From an uncultured Lachnospiraceae bacterium (GTDB lineage: Bacteria > Bacillota > Clostridia > Lachnospirales > Lachnospiraceae), in NCBI GenBank assembly GCA_910585465.1, contig CAJUEW010000007.1, positions 62,001 to 126,000 of the forward strand: a DNA stretch of 64,000 nt, given 5' to 3'. Numbering within the stretch: position 1 is the stretch's first letter; every line of letters starts with the position of its first letter. The translations under genes were made by a program, and so were the position numbers. This document shows positions 8,869-16,774 of this stretch, piece by piece. A model generated the notes under the pieces. That model worked only from the letters and a program-made list of their open reading frames with translations, ran no database searches and was not told the DNA's origin.

Positions 8869-9730
8869 AGGTGTCAGACAGAGCAGGAATGCATGGATAT
8901 GGTTTCTCCTGCCCAGTCTTCTGGGCGTGGCAGTGTTTGTGCTTGTCCCCTTTCTGGACGTGGTGAAGCGCTCCTTTTTAACGGCGGTTACAGAGGAGTG
9001 GACAGGAGTCGGCAACTATCAGACGGTATTTGTGAATCAGGCGTTTCGTCTTGCAGTAACCAATACGCTGCAGTTTACGGCAGTCTGTCTTCCGATGCTG
9101 ATTGGGCTGGGGCTTTTTCTGGCAGTACAGCTAAGCAGACTGAAGCAGATACAGCTTATCAAGTCAATGTTTCTGTTTCCGCTTGCCATGCCTGCGGCCA
9201 CAGTAGTCTTAATTTGGAAAATGCTGTTTTCAAAACCGGGTTTTTTAAATAGCGGGCTTTCTTCCCTCGGACTTCTGCCAGGGGGAGAGCCGGTGGATTA
9301 TATGGGAACAGGCGCTGCATTCTGGGTATTGGTGTTTAGTTACATATGGAAGAATCTGGGATACACAATTGTGCTTTGGCTGGCGGGAATTCTGGCAGTT
9401 TCAACAGATATGACCGAGGCTGCCCGGGTGGACGGGGCCAGTGAAAGGCAGTGCTTTTGGAGAGTGATATTTCCGAATCTGAAGGGTTCTCTGTACACTA
9501 TTACTGTATTGTCTTTTTTAAATTCTTTCAAAGTGTTCCGGGAGGCATATCTGGTGGCAGGCTCATATCCCCATGAAAGCATGTATCTGCTCCAGCATTT
9601 GTTTAACAACTGGTTTGTGAATCTGGAGCTTGATAAGATGGCGGCAGCAGCCGTATGTGTAGGACTGGTACTGTTCCTGGCAATATTATTTTTGCAGCGG
9701 CTTTGGGATCAGGGCGGAAGGGAGGTGTGA
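8810..9730 (+). CDS. ABC transporter permease, sugar type (MalF-like)
   Basis: Inner-membrane permease of the carbohydrate uptake family with about six transmembrane segments, the first in WFLLPSLLGVAVFVLVPFLD. The EAA loop that docks the ATPase is EAARVDGASERQCFWRVIFP at about residue 202. The best start I find is GTG 8810, with GGAGG 9 bp upstream. It lies inside the preceding gene, giving a 59-bp overlap; a TTG at 8834 is the alternative. No ATPase gene is in this operon, so it should use an ATPase encoded elsewhere. Confidence 0.9.
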   Translation: MWKTQRRRLKGRQLFIWQSRGVRQSRNAWIWFLLPSLLGVAVFVLVPFLDVVKRSFLTAVTEEWTGVGNYQTVFVNQAFRLAVTNTLQFTAVCLPMLIGLGLFLAVQLSRLKQIQLIKSMFLFPLAMPAATVVLIWKMLFSKPGFLNSGLSSLGLLPGGEPVDYMGTGAAFWVLVFSYIWKNLGYTIVLWLAGILAVSTDMTEAARVDGASERQCFWRVIFPNLKGSLYTITVLSFLNSFKVFREAYLVAGSYPHESMYLLQHLFNNWFVNLELDKMAAAAVCVGLVLFLAILFLQRLWDQGGREV

Positions 9731-9739
9731 CAGCACAAG

Positions 9740-10591
9740 GTGAAAAGAAAAATACATAGAATCATAGTGAAAATATACCTGATGATTTTAGGGGGACTGT
9801 TTTGTGCGCCGATACTTTTCTTATTAAGCGGCTCCGTTATGAGCCGTTATGAGCTGATGGAGAGTCTCGGGCCGCTGACGGCAGGCAGCGGACAGATGAT
9901 TACATGGAAACTTTTTCCTCGTTATCCTACCTTTCAGCATTATGTCCGTATTTTATTTCAGACACCTCAGTTTTTTATTGTGTTTTGGAATTCCATGAAA
10001 ATTGTGGTGTTGATTCTGGCAGGACAGCTTCTGACAGCGGTTCCGGCCGCGTGGGCCTTTGCGGTCTATCCGTTCCGTTTTCGGAAGCCTTTGTTTACTT
10101 TATATATTGTACTGATGCTGATGCCTTTCCAGGTGACGATGCTGTCCAGCTATCTGGTGCTGGATCATCTGAAGCTTTTGAATACTCATGGAGCGATTAT
10201 TCTGCCCGCAGTGTTTTCGACATTTCCGGTATTCCTTATATACCGGGGATTCTGTGATTTGCCTAAAGGGCTGATTGAGGCAGCAAGAATAGACGGAGCC
10301 GGAGAATGGACAATTTTCTGGAGGATTGGGCTGCCGTTGGCCTCCGGGGGAATTTTATCGGCTATGGTACTGGGATTTCTGGAATACTGGAACCTGATTG
10401 AACAGCCGATGGCATTTCTGGAGGAGCAGTCCCTGTGGCCATTATCCTTATACCTGCCGGAAATCAGTATGGATCAGGCGGGGTATTCCTTTGTAGCCTC
10501 GGTGATTACGCTGATACCTGCAGTGTTTGTATTTCTGTCAGGCCGGGAGTACCTGGAGCAGGGGATTGTCGCGTCAGCGCTGAAGGAGTGA
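9740..10591 (+). CDS. ABC transporter permease, sugar type (MalG-like)
   Basis: Second permease of the pair, 283 residues, with six predicted membrane spans. Its EAA loop is EAARIDGAGEWTIFWRIGLP near residue 179. It begins with GTG 9 bp after the previous stop; GGAGGT is 13 bp upstream, spanning the end of the previous gene. It forms the membrane channel with the MalF-like protein and receives substrate from one or both propeller/solute-binding lipoproteins. Confidence 0.92.
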   Translation: MKRKIHRIIVKIYLMILGGLFCAPILFLLSGSVMSRYELMESLGPLTAGSGQMITWKLFPRYPTFQHYVRILFQTPQFFIVFWNSMKIVVLILAGQLLTAVPAAWAFAVYPFRFRKPLFTLYIVLMLMPFQVTMLSSYLVLDHLKLLNTHGAIILPAVFSTFPVFLIYRGFCDLPKGLIEAARIDGAGEWTIFWRIGLPLASGGILSAMVLGFLEYWNLIEQPMAFLEEQSLWPLSLYLPEISMDQAGYSFVASVITLIPAVFVFLSGREYLEQGIVASALKE

Positions 10592-10598
10592 TTAAGAC

Positions 10599-12290
10599 AT
10601 GGAATTATGGAAAAAAGAGAAGAACATATTGGCTGCATTCGGTATATTCTTAGTCTTTATGTTTCTGTGCACACTGGTATCCAGGGCTGTATACGCTTCA
10701 GGACTTCCCCAGGTGACCGTAGATACGCCCCGTAGAATGGCAGTGAATCATAAAGTGGAGGCGGAAGGTATTGTGCACCAGGGCCGGGAGTATGCGGTAA
10801 ATGTACTGTCCGGGCTTCGGGTGAAAACTGTTTATACCCATGTGGGGGATCGTGTGACACCGGAGACCCTGCTGTTTGAACTGGATACCGACGATCTGAA
10901 GGAAAAAATCCAGAAGCAGGAGCTTGTGGTCAAAAAGCTTCAGCTTCAGATATCGGACCAGCAGAGAAACCGGAACCTGGATGAGCAGAAAAAGCAGACA
11001 GAAAGTGGCCGGGCCCGGGAGGATTATGCCCGCGCAGAAAATGCGGAAGGGAAAAAGCTGGAACGTGCGGAGGAAGATCTGAACGATGCGGAAGATGCGC
11101 TGGAAGACCTTCGCAGTCATCCGGTGGAGGTGACTCCGGATGAAGAACGAAGGGCAGCCCAGGAGAAATATGAGGCATGGGTTCAGGAGGAAACAGAGCT
11201 GAAGGAGGAGCTGGAACAAGCGCAGGAGGAGTATGAAGCAGCCCAGGATAAGGTGAAAAGGCTGGAGCTGGAGGCTAAAAAAAACAGTTCCGGGGATAAC
11301 GATGGGACAGAGAATGGCATAGAGTTTTCGGATCGGTTCGCAGGGGCAGAGCTGGAAGCTGCCCGGCAGGCGGAAGAGGAAGCAAGAAGCCGGTGTGAAG
11401 CTGCCAGATCCGCCTATCAGGCACACACCGACAATCCTGTGAAGGAGCCGGATTTCAGTGCAGAGGATGAAGCTCAGGCGGCATGGGAGGCTAAGAAGGA
11501 TTCTCTGAAGGATGCGGTAGATGCTGCTGAACGTGCGCTGGATGACGCAAAACAGTCCAAATCAGACAGGATGCTGGAGGCAGAACGCAGTGTGACGGAT
11601 GCCGATATGGAGAATTCCTCAGACAGCAGTCTGGAGGTCAACAGTCTGGAGCTGTCAGCCATGCAGAAAGAGCTTGCCGATTATAAAAAAATTCTGGAGG
11701 CCGAAGGGCAGGTGTATCCGGAGGTGGAAGGGATTATTACCCGGATCCAGGTAAGCCCTGGTGAGCGTGCTCCTTACGGGGCTGCAGTTGTCTACGCGGA
11801 TCTTTCCAGTCCCATGCAGTTTTATGTATCTCTGACAAAGGAGCAGAAAAAATATGTGAACCAGGGAGACAGCGTAACGCTTACCCTTGGCGGCACTTCG
11901 GGAAAAGATTACAAAGTAGATTATATTGCGGAAAATGAAATGAATCCGGAGCTTTATGATGCCTATATTTTTCTGCCGGACGGTGTGGGAACGATAGGAC
12001 AGAGCGGGAGCTTTCAGGCGGAGACTCAGTCGGAAACATTTTCCTGCTGTATTCCTGTCAACGCGCTTCGGGAAGACCCCAACCACCGTAAATTTGTCTA
12101 TATTGTCAGCGAAAAGTCGGGAATTCTCGGAAAAGAGCTTGCCGCAGAGAAGGTTTATGTGAAGGTTCTGGATCAGAACGAAAATTATGCGGCCATCGAG
12201 GAGGGGGTTATTGACGGGGAAACAGAACTGATTGTTACGTCCACGGAAAACTTAGAGGACAGAGATGTGATACGTTATAAGGAACCCTAG
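10599..12290 (+). CDS. HlyD/RND-type periplasmic adaptor-like protein with long coiled coil
   Basis: A 563-residue protein with one N-terminal membrane anchor (about residues 8-30), a first lipoyl-like half (VLSGLRVKTVYTHVGDRVTPETLLFELDTDD), a very charged coiled coil of roughly residues 105-365 and a second lipoyl-like half (EVEGIITRIQVSPGERAPYG). A beta-barrel region follows (VSLTKEQKKYVNQGDSVTLTLGG). This is the architecture of membrane fusion proteins, which usually partner with exporters such as MacB. Here it follows importer-type permeases by 7 bp and no exporter gene is near. A strong terminator follows. Confidence 0.85.
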   Translation: MELWKKEKNILAAFGIFLVFMFLCTLVSRAVYASGLPQVTVDTPRRMAVNHKVEAEGIVHQGREYAVNVLSGLRVKTVYTHVGDRVTPETLLFELDTDDLKEKIQKQELVVKKLQLQISDQQRNRNLDEQKKQTESGRAREDYARAENAEGKKLERAEEDLNDAEDALEDLRSHPVEVTPDEERRAAQEKYEAWVQEETELKEELEQAQEEYEAAQDKVKRLELEAKKNSSGDNDGTENGIEFSDRFAGAELEAARQAEEEARSRCEAARSAYQAHTDNPVKEPDFSAEDEAQAAWEAKKDSLKDAVDAAERALDDAKQSKSDRMLEAERSVTDADMENSSDSSLEVNSLELSAMQKELADYKKILEAEGQVYPEVEGIITRIQVSPGERAPYGAAVVYADLSSPMQFYVSLTKEQKKYVNQGDSVTLTLGGTSGKDYKVDYIAENEMNPELYDAYIFLPDGVGTIGQSGSFQAETQSETFSCCIPVNALREDPNHRKFVYIVSEKSGILGKELAAEKVYVKVLDQNENYAAIEEGVIDGETELIVTSTENLEDRDVIRYKEP

Positions 12291-12293
12291 TGA

Positions 12294-12340
12294 TTCATCC
12301 GGTCAGGAACAGTAAAGCTCCTGGCCAGATGAATTTTTTC
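12294..12340 (+). terminator. Rho-independent terminator after the HlyD-like gene
   Basis: Arms TTCATCCGGTCAGGA (12294-12308) and TCCTGGCCAGATGAA (12319-12333) pair with two G-U type positions. Six T follow at 12334-12339. It closes the lipoprotein/permease operon ahead of the convergent purF-like gene. Confidence 0.85.
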
Positions 12341-12344
12341 TTCC

Positions 12345-13757
12345 CTAGGATTCCTTTCCGTTCCAGCAGTAGGTACAGAGCTTGCACGGTTCTATTCCCA
12401 CTGAATCCAGCATATCGTCCAGCCGGTTATATTTGAGAGAAGTAAAATTCAGTTCCTTGCGTATTTCCTCCACCATAGTTTCGTATTTCAGAGAATTCGG
12501 GTCCGCATACTCCTGAAGGACTTCATCCGGAACCTCATTGGTTCCTTCCAGCCGGGAAATAACTCTTCTTGTAATCAGATCCATATCGGAGCTGGATCGG
12601 GAGAAGTTCAGGTATTTGCATCCGTATACCAGAGGCGGACATGCGGGACGGATATGAACCTCCTTAGCGCCGCTCTGATACAGAAATTCTGTAGTTTCCC
12701 GAAGCTGTGTTCCGCGGACAATGGAATCGTCAATCAAAAGAAGGCTCTGTCCCTTGATGAGCTCATGGATCGGAAGCAGCTTCATCTTGGCAATCAGATT
12801 TCGTTTATTTTGAATGGTGGGCATAAAAGAGCGGGGCCAGGTTGGGGTGTATTTGACAAAGGGTCTGGAAAATGGAATCCCGGACTGGTTTGCATAGCCA
12901 ACCGCATGTGCAGTACCGGAATCGGGGATGCCTGCCACGATGTCCGGCTGCGCCTGATCCCTTCCGGCCATTTTTTTGCCGCAGTTGTAGCGCATTTGTT
13001 CTACATTGACGCCTTCATAGGAGCTGGACGGATATCCATAATAAACCCATAAGAAAGTACAGATCTTCATTTCTCTGCCTGGCGCAGCTAAGGTTTTCAC
13101 CCCGTCAGGAGTAACGATGACAATTTCTCCGGGTCCTAACTCCCTTTCATCTTCATATCCGAGATTCAGGTATGCAAAGCTCTCAAAGGTAACACAGTAC
13201 GCATCCTCTTTTCTGCCTACAATAACCGGAGTACGTCCCATCCGGTCCCGGGCAGCATAGATTCCCTTTGGAGTCAGGAGCAGTAACGTCATGGAGCCGT
13301 CAATCAACTCCTGGGCATAACGAATACCCTCAATCAGATTTTCCTTCTGATTAATAATAGAAGCAACCAGCTCTGTTGGATTGATATCTCCGCCGCTCAT
13401 TTCCAGAAAATGAGTATTGCCTTTTTTATAAATGATTTGTGTGATTTCCTCTGTATTATTAATCTTTCCCACTGTTGTAATTGCATAGGTGCCGTGATGG
13501 GAACGGATAATAAGAGGCTGAGGCTCATAATCGGAAATACAGCCGATTCCCAGATAGCCCTTCATCTGCTTCATGTCCTTTTCAAACTTTGTCCGAAAAG
13601 GGGAATTTTCTATGTTATGAATGGCGCGGTCAAAGCCGTTCTCACCATATACCGCCATGCCGCCTCGCCTTGTGCCGAGATGAGAATGGTAATCAGTTCC
13701 AAAAAACAAGTCGAATAAACAATCATTTTTCGACGCTACACCAAAAAAGCCGCCCAT
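12345..13757 (-). CDS. Amidophosphoribosyltransferase homologue lacking the N-terminal cysteine
   Basis: A 470-residue PurF-family protein. The phosphoribosyltransferase part is intact, with the PRPP loop LLLIDDSIVRGTQ at about 340-352. C-terminal cysteines (C458, C461, C464 in CKLCTYC) plus C233 and C373/C380 resemble the iron-sulfur ligands of the B. subtilis enzyme. The glutaminase part begins MGGFFGV where active enzymes have a processed N-terminal Cys (CGVFGI), and the usual HRGQEGAG stretch reads GTRRGGMAVY. Glutamine hydrolysis by the classical mechanism is therefore unlikely. The start has AGGAGG 7 bp upstream. It may be ammonia-dependent or have a different role. Confidence 0.85.
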   Translation of the reverse strand: MGGFFGVASKNDCLFDLFFGTDYHSHLGTRRGGMAVYGENGFDRAIHNIENSPFRTKFEKDMKQMKGYLGIGCISDYEPQPLIIRSHHGTYAITTVGKINNTEEITQIIYKKGNTHFLEMSGGDINPTELVASIINQKENLIEGIRYAQELIDGSMTLLLLTPKGIYAARDRMGRTPVIVGRKEDAYCVTFESFAYLNLGYEDERELGPGEIVIVTPDGVKTLAAPGREMKICTFLWVYYGYPSSSYEGVNVEQMRYNCGKKMAGRDQAQPDIVAGIPDSGTAHAVGYANQSGIPFSRPFVKYTPTWPRSFMPTIQNKRNLIAKMKLLPIHELIKGQSLLLIDDSIVRGTQLRETTEFLYQSGAKEVHIRPACPPLVYGCKYLNFSRSSSDMDLITRRVISRLEGTNEVPDEVLQEYADPNSLKYETMVEEIRKELNFTSLKYNRLDDMLDSVGIEPCKLCTYCWNGKES

Positions 13758-13841
13758 ATATTTTCCTCCTGGTATGAAAAAAGAATTCGTACCTATTATA
13801 ATGCGGCTTTTTGGAAAAGAAAAGGATTTTTCCAAATATTT

Positions 13842-14030
13842 TTATATTTCCGGCATAATGACAGCAGCAAGAATATAGACGAGAATGCCGCTTCCCACAC
13901 TGCCGAAGGTCAGGATAATCCAAATCAGGCGGATCACGGTAGGATCTATCCTGAAATATTTTCCGATTCCACCGCATACGCCGCAGATCATACAGTTTTC
14001 CTTTGATTTGACAAGTCTTTTTTCTTCCAT
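13842..14030 (-). CDS. PspC-domain small membrane protein
   Basis: A 62-residue protein with the PspC signature ICGVCGGIGKYFRIDPTVIRLIW followed by one hydrophobic helix (IILTFGSVGSGILVYILAAV). PspC proteins act in envelope stress sensing in proteobacteria; in Firmicutes short versions accompany DUF4097 and DUF1700 proteins. It is last in a four-gene operon, 6 bp after the DUF4097 gene. Confidence 0.9.
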   Translation of the reverse strand: MEEKRLVKSKENCMICGVCGGIGKYFRIDPTVIRLIWIILTFGSVGSGILVYILAAVIMPEI

Positions 14031-14036
14031 AAAATG

Positions 14037-14978
14037 TTAGACCTCCTCTGCAAAATTCAGCTTCAAATTGCCCAGCCCGCATTGAATATCAAGTTCCTGG
14101 TCAGCCTGATTGTCAACATTTATAAAACAGCCTGGCTCATAGCCTGAATGCTGACGGGAATCTGGATCCTGAAGCTGGCGGTTCAGGTGAATATCACCAA
14201 GTCCGCAGTCCAGTTTATAGTTATAATCCTGTCGCTTTCCTGCAGCAGTGACTGTGATATCACCGACTCCGCAGTCCAGCTTTAGATCAGCTCCTTTGTA
14301 GTGTCCGACCGTAAGATTACCGGTGCCGCATTCAATGCTGCAGTCCTGGGAAGAGGTTACATTCTCCAGACTCAGATCCCCTACTCCCAAAATAATATCA
14401 ATATTTTCAGCGGTCAGATCTGTACCATTCAGTTCGCCTACCCCGCTTTTGAGCTCCACACTCCCCGCGGACAACCAGTCAATCGTTATATTACCGACTT
14501 CGATCTCAATATCAGCCTTCTCCAGCTCCTGGCTGGGAAGATAGAGGGTCAGATGGAGAGCGGAATCCATATTGTTGTGAAAGGGTCGTTTTTTTCGGCG
14601 ATCTTCAAGAATCAGCTCATTTCCTTCCTGACTGCAGCGGAAAGTAGTTCCGGAATTGGCTGCCTCCAGGGAGACATAGTCCTTATCGTGACTGCGGATT
14701 TTCAGATTGCACAATGAAAAATAAAAATTCAGGTGGCGGATATCATAAAACTCATAATATTCAGACGATTTTGTAGAGCTGTTTTCCGACATGTGATCGA
14801 AATCCTGGATATTGCTGGTATCATAGAATGTATGCGAATCAAAGCTGTCGGAGTAGCGCGCCAGATTGATAAGCTGGGAAGGCCTTATTCCCATAGCGAT
14901 GCCTGTGCCGACGCCTGCAAAGCCCAGCACAGTCAGAACAGCACACAGGATAAGACAAAATTTAATAAGTGGTTTCAT
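14037..14978 (-). CDS. DUF4097-family beta-strand-repeat protein, membrane anchored
   Basis: A 313-residue protein with an N-terminal hydrophobic anchor (LIKFCLILCAVLTVLGFAGVGTGIAMG). The rest is repeated beta-strand units of the form VELKSGVGELNGTDLTAENIDI, GVGDLSLENV, GTGNLTVGHY, GVGDITVTA and GLGDIHLNR, a likely beta-helix outside the membrane. The start overlaps the DUF1700 stop by 4 bp (ATGA). Function unknown; the company of padR and pspC points to envelope homeostasis. Confidence 0.88.
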   Translation of the reverse strand: MKPLIKFCLILCAVLTVLGFAGVGTGIAMGIRPSQLINLARYSDSFDSHTFYDTSNIQDFDHMSENSSTKSSEYYEFYDIRHLNFYFSLCNLKIRSHDKDYVSLEAANSGTTFRCSQEGNELILEDRRKKRPFHNNMDSALHLTLYLPSQELEKADIEIEVGNITIDWLSAGSVELKSGVGELNGTDLTAENIDIILGVGDLSLENVTSSQDCSIECGTGNLTVGHYKGADLKLDCGVGDITVTAAGKRQDYNYKLDCGLGDIHLNRQLQDPDSRQHSGYEPGCFINVDNQADQELDIQCGLGNLKLNFAEEV

Positions 14979-15661
14979 CGGATAATACCTGCCTTTCTAA
15001 ATGGATAACGGATCAGAAATACGATTCCCCGGATCATTGCCGGAAGCACTTTGCTGAAAATCCACAGGACGAGCAGACATACGAGAATGCCGGCGGCCAG
15101 AATCAGACATCCGATTCCACTCAGTGTAATGCCTGCAGCAGGAAAGAGAAACAGCTTGTAGATACCATATCCAATGACTGCAATGCCTGCAATCGGAAGT
15201 GCGATTCCTGCGGCGACTGCTCCGATGCCGATACCAAAGACTCCGATAATGACAGCAAACACAACAGCAAGAAGTGCAGCACCAAGAGGAAGGACAATGG
15301 GACACAGTAAAATACACAGCAAGACTACGCACAGGAATTTCCACATATCAGGATTTCCCTTCTTTTGAGAACCTTTTTCTTTCTCTTGTTTCTGATACTC
15401 TGGAGATACTTCCTGACAGCTTTGGAACCGGGTGTCTTTATATCCATTTTCTGTATATTCTCCGCCGTTTTCCGACATTCCTTCCCGAATGGTCTTTGCC
15501 ACCTGCTCAGGGCTTTCCAGTTCCTCTATTACCTGAGCCTCGTTTTCGGCTCCTGCATCGTCAAAATAATCATTATAATACTGAACGGCTTCTGCCCGTT
15601 CACTGTCCGGGATGTCTTTCAGAAGCTGCTCCAGCTCATATAGAAATTGTTTTCTGTTCAT
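14975..15661 (-). CDS. DUF1700-family membrane protein
   Basis: A 228-residue protein. The N-terminal soluble segment MNRKQFLYELEQLLKDIPDSER...YYNDYFDDAG is the DUF1700 signature. The C-terminal half has several hydrophobic spans (about residues 110-215). Start and stop overlap the neighbouring genes by 4 bp each, so translation is probably coupled to padR and DUF4097. Role unknown; such genes typically sit between a PadR regulator and a DUF4097 protein. Confidence 0.9.
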   Translation of the reverse strand: MNRKQFLYELEQLLKDIPDSERAEAVQYYNDYFDDAGAENEAQVIEELESPEQVAKTIREGMSENGGEYTENGYKDTRFQSCQEVSPEYQKQEKEKGSQKKGNPDMWKFLCVVLLCILLCPIVLPLGAALLAVVFAVIIGVFGIGIGAVAAGIALPIAGIAVIGYGIYKLFLFPAAGITLSGIGCLILAAGILVCLLVLWIFSKVLPAMIRGIVFLIRYPFRKAGIIR

Positions 15662-15981
15662 TGTTCATTTCTCCCTGTAAATATGTGATTGATTTTGGAA
15701 GAGTAAATCCGCCATTCGGATTTATATAGATTCAGTTGTGCCATGCCTGCATCCGTAATCTTGTAGTATCTGCGGTTTCGTCCTGCGAATTCCATGTCGT
15801 ATACCTTCAGACATCCATCTTTCAAAAGCCTTCTTAAAACCGGATATAGTGTGGACTCCGATATTTCTATAACCTTCCGGACATCCTGAGTAATCTTGTA
15901 CCCATAGGTTCCGTCCTGTTCCATGGACACGACAGCCAGTACGATTGCATCCAGGAGCGCTGCGCCTGTATTAAATACCAT
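15658..15981 (-). CDS. PadR-family transcriptional regulator
   Basis: A 107-residue winged-helix repressor. The recognition region reads ILAVVSMEQDGTYGYKIT-like followed by ISESTLYPVLRRLLKDGCLKVY, diagnostic of PadR proteins, with a short C-terminal dimerisation helix. It is the first gene of padR-DUF1700-DUF4097-pspC. A perfect 8-bp inverted repeat overlapping an AT-rich promoter lies 30-50 bp upstream and probably serves autoregulation. Confidence 0.93.
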   Translation of the reverse strand: MVFNTGAALLDAIVLAVVSMEQDGTYGYKITQDVRKVIEISESTLYPVLRRLLKDGCLKVYDMEFAGRNRRYYKITDAGMAQLNLYKSEWRIYSSKINHIFTGRNEQ

Positions 15982-16011
15982 GCTATCTTCTCCTTACTAT
16001 ATGAATTTATA

Positions 16012-16032
16012 ATATTATATGATGTATAATAT
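16012..16032. promoter_or_regulatory. Palindromic operator/promoter candidate for the padR operon
   Basis: ATATTATA (16012-16019), a 5-bp spacer TGATG, and TATAATAT (16025-16032) form a perfect inverted repeat. The - strand reading contains TATAAT-type hexamers suitable as the -10 of padR. PadR dimers bind AT-rich palindromes of this kind. The link to this PadR is inference. Confidence 0.5.
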
Positions 16033-16069
16033 AGTAATGTCAATAGTATTTAAAAGAATAAAGGAAATA

Positions 16070-16087
16070 TTAAGAAAGACTTAAAAA
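16070..16087 (+). promoter_or_regulatory. 11-bp direct repeat upstream of the vanZ-like gene
   Basis: TTAAGA at 16070-16075 and TTAAAA at 16081-16086 start exactly 11 bp apart. A closely similar pair, GTTAAGG and TGTAAGG, stands before the ABC transporter at 18968-18985. Both could be bound by the OmpR-type regulator encoded at 18.2-18.9 kb. The motif is AT-rich, so chance cannot be excluded. Confidence 0.3.
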
Positions 16088-16150
16088 AGTTCTTGAGAAA
16101 GTATTTATATTTTTCTGTTATACTGTCAAAAACAATAAAGGAGAAAAAGA

Positions 16151-16774
16151 ATGTATCTGATATGGAGGATGATGGGAATCGGAATGGACTGTTTATCCAT
16201 TATGCTGCTGCTGACCCCGCTGATATTGTTGCTGCAGAAGGTGTCAGGAAGAAAGATATGGAGCCTGCATACAGGATTTCTGATGCTGTATGTGTGCGCG
16301 CTGGCAGGAATCTTTTCGGTGACGGGACTTCCGAATATAAAGTACTGCCGGATTGAATTTAGTGCAAATTTTATTCCTATGGTGGATATTCTGAACAGCC
16401 CTATGCAGTATTTCTTTAATGTGCTGATGTTTATTCCTGTTGGCTTTCTGCTTCCGCTCCTCTGGGAGAAGTACGGAAGCTGGAAATATTTAATGGGGTT
16501 TGGATGCTTTTTGACGGTATTCATTGAGACGGCTCAGATCTTTACATTCCGGACCACGGATATTGATGATTTGATCACCAATCTGCTGGGAGCAGGGATC
16601 GGCTTTCTGGCAATCCGGGCGCTTGGGCAGAAGCTTAGGATACCTCTGCCCGTGGAAGAAGGCTATGGATATATGGAGAAGGCGGGACCATGGGTGATTC
16701 TGTTGATTGCGTTTTTGGTTAATTTTCTGATTCAGCCGTACTGGTCCGCGTTTTTCTGGGATTCGATCCTTTAA
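16151..16774 (+). CDS. VanZ-like family membrane protein
   Basis: A 207-residue polytopic membrane protein with about five spans. The VanZ domain is marked by FNVLMFIPVGFLLPLL, the acidic FIETAQIFTFRTTDIDDLITNLLGAGIGF and a final span. VanZ itself raises teicoplanin tolerance; most homologues are of unknown function. GGAG about 9 bp upstream supports the start. Its last 56 bp overlap, tail to tail, the end of the histidine kinase gene on the other strand. Confidence 0.88.
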   Translation: MYLIWRMMGIGMDCLSIMLLLTPLILLLQKVSGRKIWSLHTGFLMLYVCALAGIFSVTGLPNIKYCRIEFSANFIPMVDILNSPMQYFFNVLMFIPVGFLLPLLWEKYGSWKYLMGFGCFLTVFIETAQIFTFRTTDIDDLITNLLGAGIGFLAIRALGQKLRIPLPVEEGYGYMEKAGPWVILLIAFLVNFLIQPYWSAFFWDSIL

